From CAZBRS01 sp964494475 (GTDB lineage: Bacteria; Myxococcota_A; UBA9042; CAZBRS01): a stretch of 64,000 bases of DNA. The notes beneath the pieces were generated by a model. The model did no database searches, was not told where the DNA came from, and saw only the letters and a list, made by a program, of their open reading frames with translations. Of the stretch, positions 9,152 through 17,941 are shown one piece after another. Within the stretch, counting starts at the first letter, position 1. The number at the start of each line of letters is the position of its first letter. The DNA lies in NCBI GenBank assembly GCA_964494475.1, contig CAZBRS010000030.1, positions 9,918-73,917 on the forward strand, in the 5' to 3' direction. The position numbers and the translations under genes are program-made.

Positions 9152-10317
9152 AGCTCGCCTTCGTCTCGACCTGGCCCCCCACGGCCTGCGGCCTCGCCAC
9201 CTACACCGAGCACATCGTGCGCGCGCTGGTGGCGGGCGGCACCGCGCCGGTCACCGTGCTCTCCGAGGAGGGCGGCGACCTGGCCATCGAGGGCGTCGAC
9301 GTGCACCCGGTCTTCTCGCGCCGGCGGCCCTTCGCGGCGCCCATCGTCGAGGCGGCCGTGCGCCTGGGGGTCGACGTCGTGCACGTGCAGCACGCGCCCG
9401 ACATCCTCGGCATGGGCGCCGAGTTGATGGCGTTGCTCCAGGGGCTGCGTTCGCACGGCGTTCGCACGGTAGTCACCCTGCACACGGTCTACGACACGTG
9501 GTCGGGCCTGATCGAGCGCAAGCCGCACGCCCGGTCGTTCCATCGCGCGCTCGGCGTCGCCGCCGACCGTATCCTGGTGCACCAGCCGAGCATGGTCGCC
9601 ACGCTGGTCGGGCACGGCGTTCCCCCGGAGCGGCTGGCCCTCGTGCCCCACGGCACCGACCGCCTGGGCGGCGGGCAGGGGCCCCGCGTCCGCGCCCTGC
9701 ACGGCGTGCCGCCCGAGGCGCCGCTCCTGCTCTTCTTCGGCTTCGTGCACGTGCAGAAGAACGTGCACACGCTGCTGAAGGCCATGCCGGCCATCCTGGC
9801 CCGCCTGCCCGAGGCGCGCCTGCTGGTCGCGGGCTCCGTCGCCGGCGGCACCTGGTACAACCGGGCCTACGCGTGGTACCTCGATCGGCTGGTGCGCACC
9901 CTCGGGCTCGGCCAACGCGTCGTGCTCACGAAGCAGTTCGTCGACGCCGCCGACGTCGAGGGCACCTACGCCGCTGCCGACCTGGTGCTGCTGCCCCACC
10001 AGCAGGGCTACGGTTCGGCCAGCGGCGTGCTGCACCAGGCCATCGGCGCGGGCAAGCCGCTCCTGGCCTCCGACGTGCCCAAGTTCGAGGAGTTGAAGGA
10101 GATCGGCGCCGACCTGCTGGTGCCCACCACCGACGCCCGCGCCTGGGCCGAGCGCGCGGTGCGCCTCTTGACTGACGCCGACTGGCGCGAGCCTCGCGTG
10201 CAGCGTCTGCAGGCCTACGCCGAGACCACGCGCTGGGAGGCCATCGCCCGCCGGCACCTCGACCTGTACGCGACGTTGCCGCACGAGCCGGTTGCGCCCG
10301 CGCTCCAAGTTCGCTAG
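9148..10317 (+). CDS. Family 4-type glycosyltransferase
   Basis: Predicted GT-B fold retaining glycosyltransferase of 389 residues. The ATG overlaps the upstream stop and has GAGGAG before it. The N-terminal domain starts MKLAFVSTWPPTACGLATYT, typical of GT4 acceptor-binding domains. The C-terminal domain has LLFFGFVHVQKNVHTLLKA and the donor-site region GYGSASGVLHQAIGAGKPLL with the conserved Gly-rich turn and Ser/Gly before the helix. Clustering with the LtaS-like and CDP-alcohol transferase genes suggests envelope glycan or glycolipid synthesis. Sugar specificity cannot be read from the sequence. Confidence 0.82.
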   Translation: MKLAFVSTWPPTACGLATYTEHIVRALVAGGTAPVTVLSEEGGDLAIEGVDVHPVFSRRRPFAAPIVEAAVRLGVDVVHVQHAPDILGMGAELMALLQGLRSHGVRTVVTLHTVYDTWSGLIERKPHARSFHRALGVAADRILVHQPSMVATLVGHGVPPERLALVPHGTDRLGGGQGPRVRALHGVPPEAPLLLFFGFVHVQKNVHTLLKAMPAILARLPEARLLVAGSVAGGTWYNRAYAWYLDRLVRTLGLGQRVVLTKQFVDAADVEGTYAAADLVLLPHQQGYGSASGVLHQAIGAGKPLLASDVPKFEELKEIGADLLVPTTDARAWAERAVRLLTDADWREPRVQRLQAYAETTRWEAIARRHLDLYATLPHEPVAPALQVR

Positions 10318-10353
10318 AAACCTCGACGCGAACCGCTTCGACGGGAGAACCCC

Positions 10354-11378
10354 ATGCACGCACCCCGCTGGTCGAAATCCCTCGCGCTCCTGACCCTGGG
10401 CGGCCTGCTCGCGCTCGCGTGCGGCAACGACGCCATCGAGACCGGCGAGGGTGACCTGCACGGCCTCGTCCGGGGCACCGTCGACTACAACGGCGCGGCC
10501 GTCATCCAGCGCCTGGCCGTCGCCGTCTTCGACCAGGCCACCTACCCGCCCAAGACCATGCCCGTCGCCATGGCCTACCTCCCCGACGACGCGGTCGCTG
10601 CGGGCGTCGCCTTCCCCGCCAGCTACGAGGTGGGAGCGTTGCCCGAGGGCGATCTGTGGTACATGGTCTACGGCGACGTCGACCCCACCGACGGCCCGCT
10701 GCCCAAGACCATCGATCCGGCCTCCGAGTGGGTCGGGCCCGTGACCATCGCGGGCGAGTCGACCACCTTCGAGAAGGATCTCACGCTCGAAGACGGCCGC
10801 TGGCAGGGCCTCGACACCGACGTGATGGGCTACTTCGACGGCGTCGAGCCCGAGGTGGTCGACGACGTGCCCGCCGACGTGTCCGCCGATCTCACGCCCA
10901 AGGCGGGCAAGGCCACCNNNNNNNNNNNNNNNNNNNNNNNNNNNNNNNNNNNNNNNNNNNNNNNNNNNNNNNNNNNNNNNNNNNNNNNNNNNNNNNNNNN
11001 NNNNNNNNNNNNNNNNNCGACGTGCCCGCCGACGTGTCCGCCGATCTCACGCCCAAGGCGGGCAAGGCCACCCTGCACGGCACCGTCACCTACGCCGGCA
11101 CCCAGACCGGCAAGCTGGTCGTCATCGGCTTCAAGGACACGAACTTCGACAGCATGCCGACCCTCTTCCCGCCGTTCACGGCCGAGGACGCGTCCTTCCC
11201 GTTCCAGTACGTCACGAAGGACGTCGATCCGAAGACCAAGGCGGCGTACGCGTACCTCGACGTCGACCCGACCGACGGCATGACCAACACCGACAAGGAC
11301 CCGGTCAGCGCCACCGCCACGATCGACGTGGCCGCCGGCGACATCCAGAAGCTCGACCTGGTGATCGTCGATCCGTAG
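10354..11378 (+). CDS. Lipoprotein with duplicated beta domain (interrupted by assembly gap)
   Basis: Family not recognised. The ATG has GGGAG upstream and starts a lipoprotein signal ending LALAC. The frame is interrupted by N at 10918-11017, but 10863-10917 and 11018-11072 are the same 55 bases. Joining 10917 to 11073 keeps the frame and gives one 289-residue protein ending at 11378. It contains two related modules: G-V-Y-G openings, a VAVFD or VVIGFKD strand, a Pro-rich stretch, and YGDVDPTDGP or YLDVDPTDGM. This looks like an internal duplication of a transthyretin-like or carbohydrate-binding-like fold. It is probably exported with the upstream envelope cluster. Confidence 0.75.
10918..11017. 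other. Assembly gap (100 N) between identical 55-mers
   Basis: Exactly 100 N. Bases 10863-10917 equal 11018-11072, and removing one copy restores the lipoprotein frame. Confidence 0.9.
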
Positions 11379-11427
11379 GGGCGCCCCTCGCGGGTGCCCG
11401 CCCGTGATCGCAGGGAGAGCCCCTACG
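11374..11427. repeat. REP-like element with GTAGGGGC termini at a convergent junction
   Basis: GTAGGGGC starts at 11375 and its complement GCCCCTAC ends near 11426, with a GC-rich interior. The TAG stop of the plus-strand lipoprotein (11376-11378) and the TAG stop of srkA (11423-11425) both lie inside the terminal repeats. It may act as a bidirectional stem-loop terminator or be a spread REP-type unit. Confidence 0.6.
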
Positions 11428-12481
11428 TCCCCTTCCGCTTCTCGATGTCCTCCCAGTCCCAGAACAGCTCGCTGTCAGCCTCGGCGGGATCGGCCACCGG
11501 CGAGGCGGGGATCTCGCCCAGATCCTCGCGGATGGCCGGCAGCAGGTCCTCCAGGTCGGTGGTCTGCTCGCTCCAGTAGTCGAGCGTGCCGAACTGGGGC
11601 CAGGTGAGGGGGAACACGGGGTCGTGCCAGCGGCGCGCGAGCCAGGCGGCGTAGCGCACCAGGCGCAGGCCGCGCAGGATCTCGATCCACGTCAACTGCT
11701 TCCGGTCGAAGGCCCGGAAGGTCTCGTAGGCCTCCAGGAAGACCTCGCGCTGCGCGCGAGCGTGGGCGTCGCGGCCGGGCAGCACCATCCACACGTCCTG
11801 CACGGCGGGTCCCGTCACGAAGTCGTCGAAGTCGAGCAGGTGGAAGCGCCCTTCGCGGACCAGCAGGTTCCCTGGGTGGAAGTCGCCGTGCACGCGCAAC
11901 ACAGGGGCGCCCTCGAGTTCGCGATCGGCGATCTCGGCGATGGCGTTGGCGGCGGCCGCGTAGCGCGCGCGGAGCTCCTCCGGGATCACCCCGTTGGCCA
12001 GCAGCCACCCGAGCTCTTCGCGGATGTAGGTGTCGGCGTCCAGCGCCACGCGGTGCACCGCCCTGGTGCGCGCCCCCACGTTGTGCATGCGCGCCACCAG
12101 CATGCCCAGGCGCTCCACGTGCTCGTCGGTGAACTCGTCGGGGGCGCGCCCGCCCTTCCGGTCGTACAGGCAGTACCAGATGCCCTCGACGCGCTTCAGC
12201 GTGGTGCCGTCGGGGAAGGTGCGGTGCCCGCAGATGGGCACCTCGTCGGCCTCGAGGTCACGCATGAAGGCGTGCTCCTCGCGAATCTGCGCCTCGCTCC
12301 AGCGCCCCGGGCGGTAGAACTTGGCCACCACGTGGTCGCCGTCGCGCAGCTCGACATCGTAGACGCGGTTCTCGAACGAGTTGAGCGGGTGGCACCCGGC
12401 GTTGCACGACAGGCCCCCGGCCTCCACGGCCTCGAGCACGCGATCGGGGGTGAGGTTCAGGAAGAGATCGGTGGTGGTCAT
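11423..12481 (-). CDS. srkA: Stress response kinase A-like aminoglycoside phosphotransferase-fold kinase
   Basis: Resembles SrkA (YihE/RdoA), a cytoplasmic Ser/Thr kinase with a choline-kinase fold linked to envelope and oxidative stress. The product has 352 residues, against about 328 in E. coli. The start at 12481 has a GAGG-type site and overlaps the rsmH stop (ATGA), so the two are translationally coupled. Motifs: GCHPLNSFENRVYDVELRDG at the N-terminus, VVAKFYRPGRWS (ATP-anchoring Lys), VHGDFHPGNLL (catalytic loop) and LLDFDDFVTGP (metal site). The acidic C-terminal tail is longer than usual. Physiological targets are not evident here. Confidence 0.85.
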   Translation of the reverse strand: MTTTDLFLNLTPDRVLEAVEAGGLSCNAGCHPLNSFENRVYDVELRDGDHVVAKFYRPGRWSEAQIREEHAFMRDLEADEVPICGHRTFPDGTTLKRVEGIWYCLYDRKGGRAPDEFTDEHVERLGMLVARMHNVGARTRAVHRVALDADTYIREELGWLLANGVIPEELRARYAAAANAIAEIADRELEGAPVLRVHGDFHPGNLLVREGRFHLLDFDDFVTGPAVQDVWMVLPGRDAHARAQREVFLEAYETFRAFDRKQLTWIEILRGLRLVRYAAWLARRWHDPVFPLTWPQFGTLDYWSEQTTDLEDLLPAIREDLGEIPASPVADPAEADSELFWDWEDIEKRKGT

Positions 12482-13551
12482 GGGGCCTTCCTCGCGAAGC
12501 GCAGGCGCGCGGGCGCCGCGCGGTTGTTGCGGTACACTTCGTCTTTCGACGCGCGGACGGGCTCGTCCGACACCTCGGCGTAGACGCCGCTCGACAGGCC
12601 GTCGCGGAAGGCCTCCTTCACCCGCCGGTCCTCGCCGCTGTGGAACGAGAGGATGGCCACGCGTCCGCCCGGGTTCAGCACGCGGGGCAACGTGCGCAGC
12701 AGCTTCGCGAGCACGCCCAGCTCGTCGTTCACCAGGATGCGCAGGGCCTGGAAGGTGCGCGCGGCGGGGTGCGGGCCCGCGTCGCCGGCCTTCGCGCGCT
12801 CGCGCCACGCCACCGGGTCGAGGCCCTTGGCCCGCAGCACCAGCTCGGACAGCTCGCGCGTTCGGGTCAGCGGGCCGCGCGCCAGGCGACCCTGCACCGC
12901 GCGAGCCACGGCCGTGGCGTCGGGCTCGTCGGCGGTCTCCTCCAGGGCCGCGCGGAGCTGCTCCTCGGACAGGCGCGCCAGCCAGTCGGCCGCCGTGCGC
13001 GGCAGGCGCGGGTCGAGGCGCAGATCGAGGGGGCCGTCCTTGCGGAACGAGAAGCCGCGCGCGGGGTCGTCGAGCTGCATGCTCGACACGCCCAGGTCGG
13101 CCAGCAGCCCGTCGACGCCGGGCAGCCCGAGCTCGGCCAGCACGCCGGGCAGGTCGCGGAAGTTTCGACGGAAGAGGCGCACCTCGGCGGGCGCGTCGGC
13201 CAGCCGTGCGCGCGTGCGCTCGAGCTGGTCGCCGTCCACGTCGAGGCCGATCAGCAGCCCGTCGGGCGCCACGCGCTCGGCCAGTCGGCGCGCGTGCCCT
13301 CCGTAGCCGAGCGTCGCGTCGACCACCACCTGGCCCGGCGCCAGCGCCAGGGCCTCCTGCACCTCGTCGACCAGGATGGGCACGTGGGTGCCGGCCGGCG
13401 TGTGCCCCTTCGAGGCCAGCTTCGCCGCCAGATCGGGGTGCCGCTCGATGGCGTGCTCCTTGTACTTCTGGTCGAATCTCCGCGGATACGCCCCCGCGTA
13501 GCGGGGTCGCCTGCGATGTTCGCCCCTGCCCTCGTCAGCGCCCGTGGACAC
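12478..13551 (-). CDS. rsmH: 16S rRNA (cytosine(1402)-N(4))-methyltransferase
   Basis: RsmH (MraW) methylates N4 of C1402 in 16S rRNA using S-adenosylmethionine. The product has 357 residues with a GTG start at 13551. The first 55 residues are a basic extension; the family core begins at THVPILVDEVQEAL. The SAM-binding region is VVVDATLGYGGHARRLAE, followed by LLIGLDVDGDQLE and GVDGLLADLGVSSMQLDDPA. The C-terminal GRVAILSFHSGEDRRVKEAF is diagnostic. In many bacteria rsmH opens the division/cell-wall cluster; here it is paired with srkA instead and no mur or fts genes are adjacent. Confidence 0.93.
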   Translation of the reverse strand: MSTGADEGRGEHRRRPRYAGAYPRRFDQKYKEHAIERHPDLAAKLASKGHTPAGTHVPILVDEVQEALALAPGQVVVDATLGYGGHARRLAERVAPDGLLIGLDVDGDQLERTRARLADAPAEVRLFRRNFRDLPGVLAELGLPGVDGLLADLGVSSMQLDDPARGFSFRKDGPLDLRLDPRLPRTAADWLARLSEEQLRAALEETADEPDATAVARAVQGRLARGPLTRTRELSELVLRAKGLDPVAWRERAKAGDAGPHPAARTFQALRILVNDELGVLAKLLRTLPRVLNPGGRVAILSFHSGEDRRVKEAFRDGLSSGVYAEVSDEPVRASKDEVYRNNRAAPARLRFARKAP

Positions 13552-13573
13552 CGGCCGTCTCCTCCTCTATGAT
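13545..13573 (+). promoter_or_regulatory. Putative promoter for the large lipoprotein
   Basis: TGGACA (13545-13550), 17 bases, TATGAT (13568-13573). It overlaps the divergent rsmH start codon and lies 45 bases before the lipoprotein start. Confidence 0.5.
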
Positions 13574-13618
13574 CCACCCCATTCGGGCTTTCCGGCCTCC
13601 GCGTCAAGGAAGAAGCTC

Positions 13619-16483
13619 ATGACCGCTCTGCGCCCCGTCCGCGTCCTCCTCTTCGTGGGTGCGTTCGTGCTCGTCGCCTGCTCCTCGTCGGGCGGCGGCG
13701 CCGACGCCGGCGACGTCCCTCCGTCCGAGCTGCCCGTCGACGTGGCGACCGACGGCGCCGACCTCCCCGACGTCCCGACCGACCACCCCGAGCTCGACGT
13801 CCCGGCCGACGAGCAGGGCGGCGGCACCGACCCGGGCGCCGGAGGAGACACCGACGGCACGCTCCTGCCCATGAAGAAGATCCGCTTCTCGGCGCCCACC
13901 GAAGGCGCCACGGCCACCGGCACGGTGCGCGTCGAGATCGAGACGGTCGACGGCTCCGAGTGGCTGGTCGACGAGGTGGTGGTCGCCCTGAACGGCTCTC
14001 CCATCTTCACCGACACCAAGCTGCCCACGGGCTTCCTGCTCGACACGCGCGAGCACCCGGCCGGCCCTGCCTTCCTCGAGGCCGCGGCGCGCATCCAGGA
14101 GCAGTACGAGACCGCGGTGGCCGATCTGACCCTCGCCAACGCGTCCTACCGCTTCGTGCGCGTCTTCCCCGACCACCCCACGTACGCCAACGGCAAACCC
14201 GTGCAGATCGAGGTCGACCTCGGCGCCCCCGGCATCAAGCTCACGCCCGACTTCTCGTTGCTCGACAGCGCCTTCGACGCCGACCTGGTCTCGATCAACG
14301 ATCGCGGCGACGGCACGTACCTGGTGGCCTACACCGTGAACGGCTCCAACACCCGCCCCGACGGCGAGTACCCGGTGCCCCTCACGGCGTCGCACGGAGG
14401 CTTCGACGAGACCTACAGCGGCGCGCGGGTGCGCCTGCAGAACCAGTTGAACTCGCCCCTGCGGGTGCTGGGAGCGCTGCAGGTCGACGAGGAGCCCCCG
14501 GCGGTGTCGACCGACGTGGCGCGCGCGCCGCGCGTGCTCAAGATCTCCGGCAACGACCAGATCATCGCAGGCGGTACGGCCAGCCTGAAGGTGACGGCCT
14601 CCGATCCCCAGGGCGCCCACGAGGTGGTGGGGCTGCTCTTCGAGGTCACGGGCCTCAAGCAGGACGGGCACAGCCTGCCCTACCACGGCTTCTACCAGGT
14701 CCCCCTCGAGTTCTTCGCCGGCGACGCAGAGGTCACGCTGCACTTCGACACCGCGGGGCGCGCCGAGAGCGAGTACAAGACCTTGCAGAAGCTCGAGTTG
14801 GCGGTGTCGGCCCTCGATCCCCTGGGCCTGCGCAGCGCGCCCCTCGAGTACGTGTTCACGGTGAACCACCAGGCCGCCTCGGGCGACGTGCAGGTCAGCG
14901 TCTCGTGGGACACGGCCTCCGACGTCGACCTCCACGTGGTCGAGCCCAAGGCCGACGGCGCTCCCGGCGGCGCCAACGAAGAGATCTACTACTCCGACAA
15001 GGAGGGCCCGCAGGGCGGCACGCTCGACCTCGACTCGAACGCCGGGTGCGGCATCGACGGCGTGAACAACGAGAACGTCACCTGGGACGAGGTCGACCCG
15101 CCGGCCGGCACCTACCGTGTCTACGTCGACTACTGGTCGTCCTGCGACGTGTGGGGGCCCGAGAGCACCCACTGGATCGTGACGGTCAAGAACTGCGGGA
15201 CGGCCGAGATGTTCGAGGGTTCGTTCGGCTCCGAGCAGAGCAACGGGGGCTCGAAGTGCCTCGAGGACAACACCGACTGCCAGCTCGTGACCGAGTTCGA
15301 CTCCGACTGCGGCGGCTACGTGTACGGCGACGTGCGCTTCGAGGATCGCACCTTCGACGAGCAGGGTTTCCGTGCCCGCAGTTGGCGTCCGGTGCGCCAC
15401 TCGCGTGTCGAGGTGCGGCGCCAGAACGACAACGCGGTGCTGGCCACCGGCACCACCGACGGCCTGGGGCACTACGCCATCAACTTCGGCAACAACGGCG
15501 CCGCCGGCGTGTACGTGCGCGTCTTCACCCAGACCGATCTCGACGAAGGCCTGCGCAGGGTGGCCGTCCGCAACCACCCCAAGTTCGGCATCGTCTACTC
15601 GTTCGCGGCCCCCGCCTTCGACGAGACCCTGGCCGAGACCCACCACCTGAACATCGACATCCCCGAGACCGACGCCACGGGGCTCGGCATCGCGGGCGCC
15701 TTCAACATCTTCGACGTGCTCGTGTCGGGGCACGACCTCCTCCGGCGCATGACCGGCCGCAGCCTGAAGGCGCTCGACGCCTACTGGCAGACGGGCGCCG
15801 ACACGACCGAGACCTCCTACTGCTCCAAGAAGCGCTACGACGACGGCCTCTGCTCCAACCTGGGCACGCTCTCGATCCAGGGCCGCGACGACGACCGCGA
15901 CGAGTTCGACGACTGCGTCATCCTGCAGGAGCTCTTCCGCTTCGCCGAAGACCAGCTCTCCATCTCCGACGACCCGGGTGGCGCCCACGACGGCAGCCGC
16001 GACGATCCGCTGCGCGCCTGGGGCAACGGCGTGTCGATGTTCTTCGCGTCCAACACCCTGGGCGTGCCGTACTTCGTGAACAAGGGCCGCTACGGGGTCA
16101 CGCGCTTCTACGACCTCGAGGCCATGGCCAGCCCCTTCGCCTTCCGCACCTCCGACGGCGCCATGACCGGCCGCGTGTCCGAGTACCTGGTGGCCGCCGC
16201 GCTCTGGGATCTGGCCGACGGCCCGACGAGCCCCGCCCCGAGCGGCGTCGAGGGGGACGACGACGGCGTCCAGGGCAAGGCGCTCGGCATCTACGACAGC
16301 GTCTTCCACTACCTGAACAAGCCGAACCTGGGCGGGGGCGAGCGCGGCGTCGCCGGACGCGATCTCGTCGACTTCCTCGACGGTTGGCTCTGCCGCGGCC
16401 ACGCGAGCGCCGACGCGCTGAAGGCCATCCTCGACGGCCGCCAGTACCCCTACGACATGGCCGCCCCGAGCAGTTGCCTCTAG
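13619..16483 (+). CDS. Very large lipoprotein with a YfaP-like (DUF2135-type) module
   Basis: Predicted outer-membrane or surface lipoprotein of 954 residues. The ATG at 13619 has AAGGAAG upstream and a canonical lipobox (FVLVAC) with an Asp/Pro-rich linker. Residues about 95-430 form Ig-like beta modules. About 440-570 contains VSWDTASDVDLHVVEPKADG, a Cys-containing Gly/Asn loop and PAGTYRVYVDYWSSC, similar to the DUF2135 module of YfaP proteins. About 590-680 resembles a carboxypeptidase-regulatory beta fold. The rest is an unrecognised domain with DDDRDEFDDC and SRDDPLRAWGNG, with Asp clusters that might bind metal. It is monocistronic between a promoter and a strong terminator. Confidence 0.75.
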   Translation: MTALRPVRVLLFVGAFVLVACSSSGGGADAGDVPPSELPVDVATDGADLPDVPTDHPELDVPADEQGGGTDPGAGGDTDGTLLPMKKIRFSAPTEGATATGTVRVEIETVDGSEWLVDEVVVALNGSPIFTDTKLPTGFLLDTREHPAGPAFLEAAARIQEQYETAVADLTLANASYRFVRVFPDHPTYANGKPVQIEVDLGAPGIKLTPDFSLLDSAFDADLVSINDRGDGTYLVAYTVNGSNTRPDGEYPVPLTASHGGFDETYSGARVRLQNQLNSPLRVLGALQVDEEPPAVSTDVARAPRVLKISGNDQIIAGGTASLKVTASDPQGAHEVVGLLFEVTGLKQDGHSLPYHGFYQVPLEFFAGDAEVTLHFDTAGRAESEYKTLQKLELAVSALDPLGLRSAPLEYVFTVNHQAASGDVQVSVSWDTASDVDLHVVEPKADGAPGGANEEIYYSDKEGPQGGTLDLDSNAGCGIDGVNNENVTWDEVDPPAGTYRVYVDYWSSCDVWGPESTHWIVTVKNCGTAEMFEGSFGSEQSNGGSKCLEDNTDCQLVTEFDSDCGGYVYGDVRFEDRTFDEQGFRARSWRPVRHSRVEVRRQNDNAVLATGTTDGLGHYAINFGNNGAAGVYVRVFTQTDLDEGLRRVAVRNHPKFGIVYSFAAPAFDETLAETHHLNIDIPETDATGLGIAGAFNIFDVLVSGHDLLRRMTGRSLKALDAYWQTGADTTETSYCSKKRYDDGLCSNLGTLSIQGRDDDRDEFDDCVILQELFRFAEDQLSISDDPGGAHDGSRDDPLRAWGNGVSMFFASNTLGVPYFVNKGRYGVTRFYDLEAMASPFAFRTSDGAMTGRVSEYLVAAALWDLADGPTSPAPSGVEGDDDGVQGKALGIYDSVFHYLNKPNLGGGERGVAGRDLVDFLDGWLCRGHASADALKAILDGRQYPYDMAAPSSCL

Positions 16484-16490
16484 TCTTTCG

Positions 16491-16528
16491 GAAAAAAAAG
16501 GGGGAGCCTTTCGACTCCCCCTTTCTTC
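16491..16528. terminator. Strong bidirectional intrinsic terminator
   Basis: Ten-base perfect stem AAAGGGGGAG (16497-16506) / CTCCCCCTTT (16515-16524) with an 8-base loop. Read on the minus strand it is followed by eight T and ends the tRNA-Pro transcript; read on the plus strand it ends the large lipoprotein mRNA. Confidence 0.85.
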
Positions 16529-16532
16529 TCGG

Positions 16533-16607
16533 TCGGGGCGGCTGGATTTGAACCAGTGGCCCCCAGACCCCCAGTCTGGTGCGCTAACCAGGCTGCGCTA
16601 CGCCCCG
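16533..16607 (-). tRNA. tRNA-Pro (anticodon GGG)
   Basis: The minus strand folds as a cloverleaf: acceptor CGGGGCG/CGCCCCG, D arm TAGCGCAGCCTGGTTAGCGC, anticodon stem CCAGA/TCTGG with loop CTGGGGG giving anticodon GGG, and T loop TTCAAAT. The discriminator A is followed by CCG, so CCA is not fully encoded. It is the last gene of the minus-strand infC-to-merR run and is followed directly by the terminator. Confidence 0.92.
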
Positions 16608-16613
16608 ACACGA

Positions 16614-16643
16614 CGTCGCCCCCGAGAGGGCGACGAGCTTTTT
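16614..16643 (+). terminator. Possible intrinsic terminator (plus strand)
   Basis: Stem CGTCGCCC/GGGCGACG (16614-16635) with a 6-base loop, then AGCTTTTT. It would act on plus-strand read-through. On the minus strand the same stem separates merR from tRNA-Pro and may aid processing there. Confidence 0.45.
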
Positions 16644-16668
16644 ACCTCAAAGAACGGCGCGCGTCAAC

Positions 16669-17022
16669 CTACGCGCCACCGAGGAGTCGCTGGATCGCCC
16701 GCAACTCCTCCACAATCTCTCGGATCGAGGGCCCGGCCGCCGGACCGTCGACGGCCTCGTTCGACGTGGCCTCGGCGCGGGGCGGCAGCCCCTCGGTCTG
16801 GATGATTCGCCTCAACTTGCGCACCGAGACGCCCTGGTCGACCACCAGGAACTTCACGCGCGCCAGCTTGTCAACGTCCTCGGCCGAATACACCCGTTGC
16901 CCGCCGCGGTTCCGATCCGAGAGCTTGAGCGGAAGCTCCTGCTCCCAGTAGCGGATCACGTGGGGCCGAGTCCCGAGGATCTCCGCGACCTCTCCGATCT
17001 TGCGAAAGACGGCGTCGGCCAC
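16669..17022 (-). CDS. MerR-family transcriptional regulator
   Basis: Small DNA-binding protein of 117 residues. The N-terminal winged helix-turn-helix reads FRKIGEVAEILGTRPHVIRY, then WEQELPL and RVYSAEDVDKLARVKFLVVD, the standard MerR recognition helix and wing. A Pro/Ala linker precedes a short C-terminal helix that could dimerise. There is no Cys metal-binding loop, so it is not a metal sensor of the classical type. It lies immediately downstream of ihfA, an arrangement common in deltaproteobacteria. Its target is unknown. Confidence 0.88.
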   Translation of the reverse strand: MADAVFRKIGEVAEILGTRPHVIRYWEQELPLKLSDRNRGGQRVYSAEDVDKLARVKFLVVDQGVSVRKLRRIIQTEGLPPRAEATSNEAVDGPAAGPSIREIVEELRAIQRLLGGA

Positions 17023-17043
17023 GGCAGGAGTCCCGAACCCGGC

Positions 17044-17325
17044 CTAGCCGTGATTCAAGGACTTCTTCAGCACCTGGCTCGGCTTGAACGACAGGACGCG
17101 ACGCGCCGAGATGGTGATTTCGTCGCCCGTCTTGGGGTTGCGGCCGACCCGCTGGTTCTTGGCCTTGACCACGAAGTTGCCGAAGCCCGAGACCTTGACC
17201 TTGTCGCCGTCCTGCAGCGTGTCCTTCATGACCTCGAAGACCATGTCCACCAACTCGGACACTTCCTTCTTCGAGAATCCACCAAGCTTCTCGTACACGG
17301 ACTCGATGATGTCGCCCTTCGTCAT
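17044..17325 (-). CDS. ihfA: Integration host factor alpha-type / HU-family DNA-bending protein
   Basis: Histone-like protein of 93 residues that bends DNA as a dimer. It starts MTKGDIIESVYEKLGGFSKK and carries the family signature GNFVVKAKNQRVGRNPKTGD with the intercalating Pro in the arm, then RRVLSFKPSQVLK. Assignment to IhfA rather than HU rests on this signature and on its position between rplT and a MerR gene; pheST, often found between rplT and ihfA, is absent here. Confidence 0.88.
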   Translation of the reverse strand: MTKGDIIESVYEKLGGFSKKEVSELVDMVFEVMKDTLQDGDKVKVSGFGNFVVKAKNQRVGRNPKTGDEITISARRVLSFKPSQVLKKSLNHG

Positions 17326-17344
17326 CTCTCCCTCCCGCGGTGAG

Positions 17345-17689
17345 CTATCGGACTGAGTCGAGGATCTTCTTGAACGTATCCGGCTCGTGGTACGCGATAT
17401 CGGCCAGCACCTTGCGGTCCAGCGCGATGGACGCCTTCTTCAGGGCCTCCATCAGGACGCTGTACTTCGTGCCGTACGCGCGGGCCGCCGCGTTGATGCG
17501 GACGATCCACAGGCGGCGGAAGTCGCGCTTGCGGGCGCGGCGGTCGCGGTAGGCGAACGCCATGGCGCGGTTCACGCGCTCCATCGCGGTGCAGATGCAT
17601 TTCGAGCCCGTACCGTAGAAACCCTTGGCCCGGCGCAGGATTGCCTTGCGGCGGGCGCGGGAGGCCACGTTGTTCGTTGCGCGCGTCAT
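17345..17689 (-). CDS. rplT: 50S ribosomal protein L20
   Basis: Ribosomal large-subunit assembly protein of 114 residues, normal length. It starts MTRATNNVASRARRKAILRR and contains FYGTGSKCICTAMERVNRAM (a shifted form of the usual AKGF-G stretch), AYRDRRARKRDFRRLWIVRI and NAAARAYG. It is the third gene of infC-rpmI-rplT. In many bacteria L20 represses this operon by binding its mRNA; no leader structure was worked out here. Confidence 0.95.
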   Translation of the reverse strand: MTRATNNVASRARRKAILRRAKGFYGTGSKCICTAMERVNRAMAFAYRDRRARKRDFRRLWIVRINAAARAYGTKYSVLMEALKKASIALDRKVLADIAYHEPDTFKKILDSVR

Positions 17690-17716
17690 GTCAAACCTCC
17701 AAACCCAAACCGGCGA

Positions 17717-17914
17717 TCAAGCGTACGGAAGCAGCCCCTTCATGGCGCGGGCCGAGGCGGCGGAGACGACCACGCTCTTGTTGAGGCGGCGCTTCCGCTT
17801 GGCGCTCTTCTTGGCCAGCAGGTGGCTGTGGAAGGCGCTGACTCGCATCACCTTCCCGGTCCCCGACTTGCGCAGCCTCTTGGCCGCGCCCCTGTGCGTC
17901 TTCAGCTTCGGCAT
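17717..17914 (-). CDS. rpmI: 50S ribosomal protein L35
   Basis: Small basic large-subunit protein of 65 residues, starting MPKLKTHRGAAKRLRKSGTG with the typical AFHSHLLAKKSAKRKRRL core. It sits between infC and rplT with about 27 bases on each side. Confidence 0.95.
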   Translation of the reverse strand: MPKLKTHRGAAKRLRKSGTGKVMRVSAFHSHLLAKKSAKRKRRLNKSVVVSAASARAMKGLLPYA

Positions 17915-17941
17915 GTTCGACCTCTCGCTGCTAGCGGCCCG

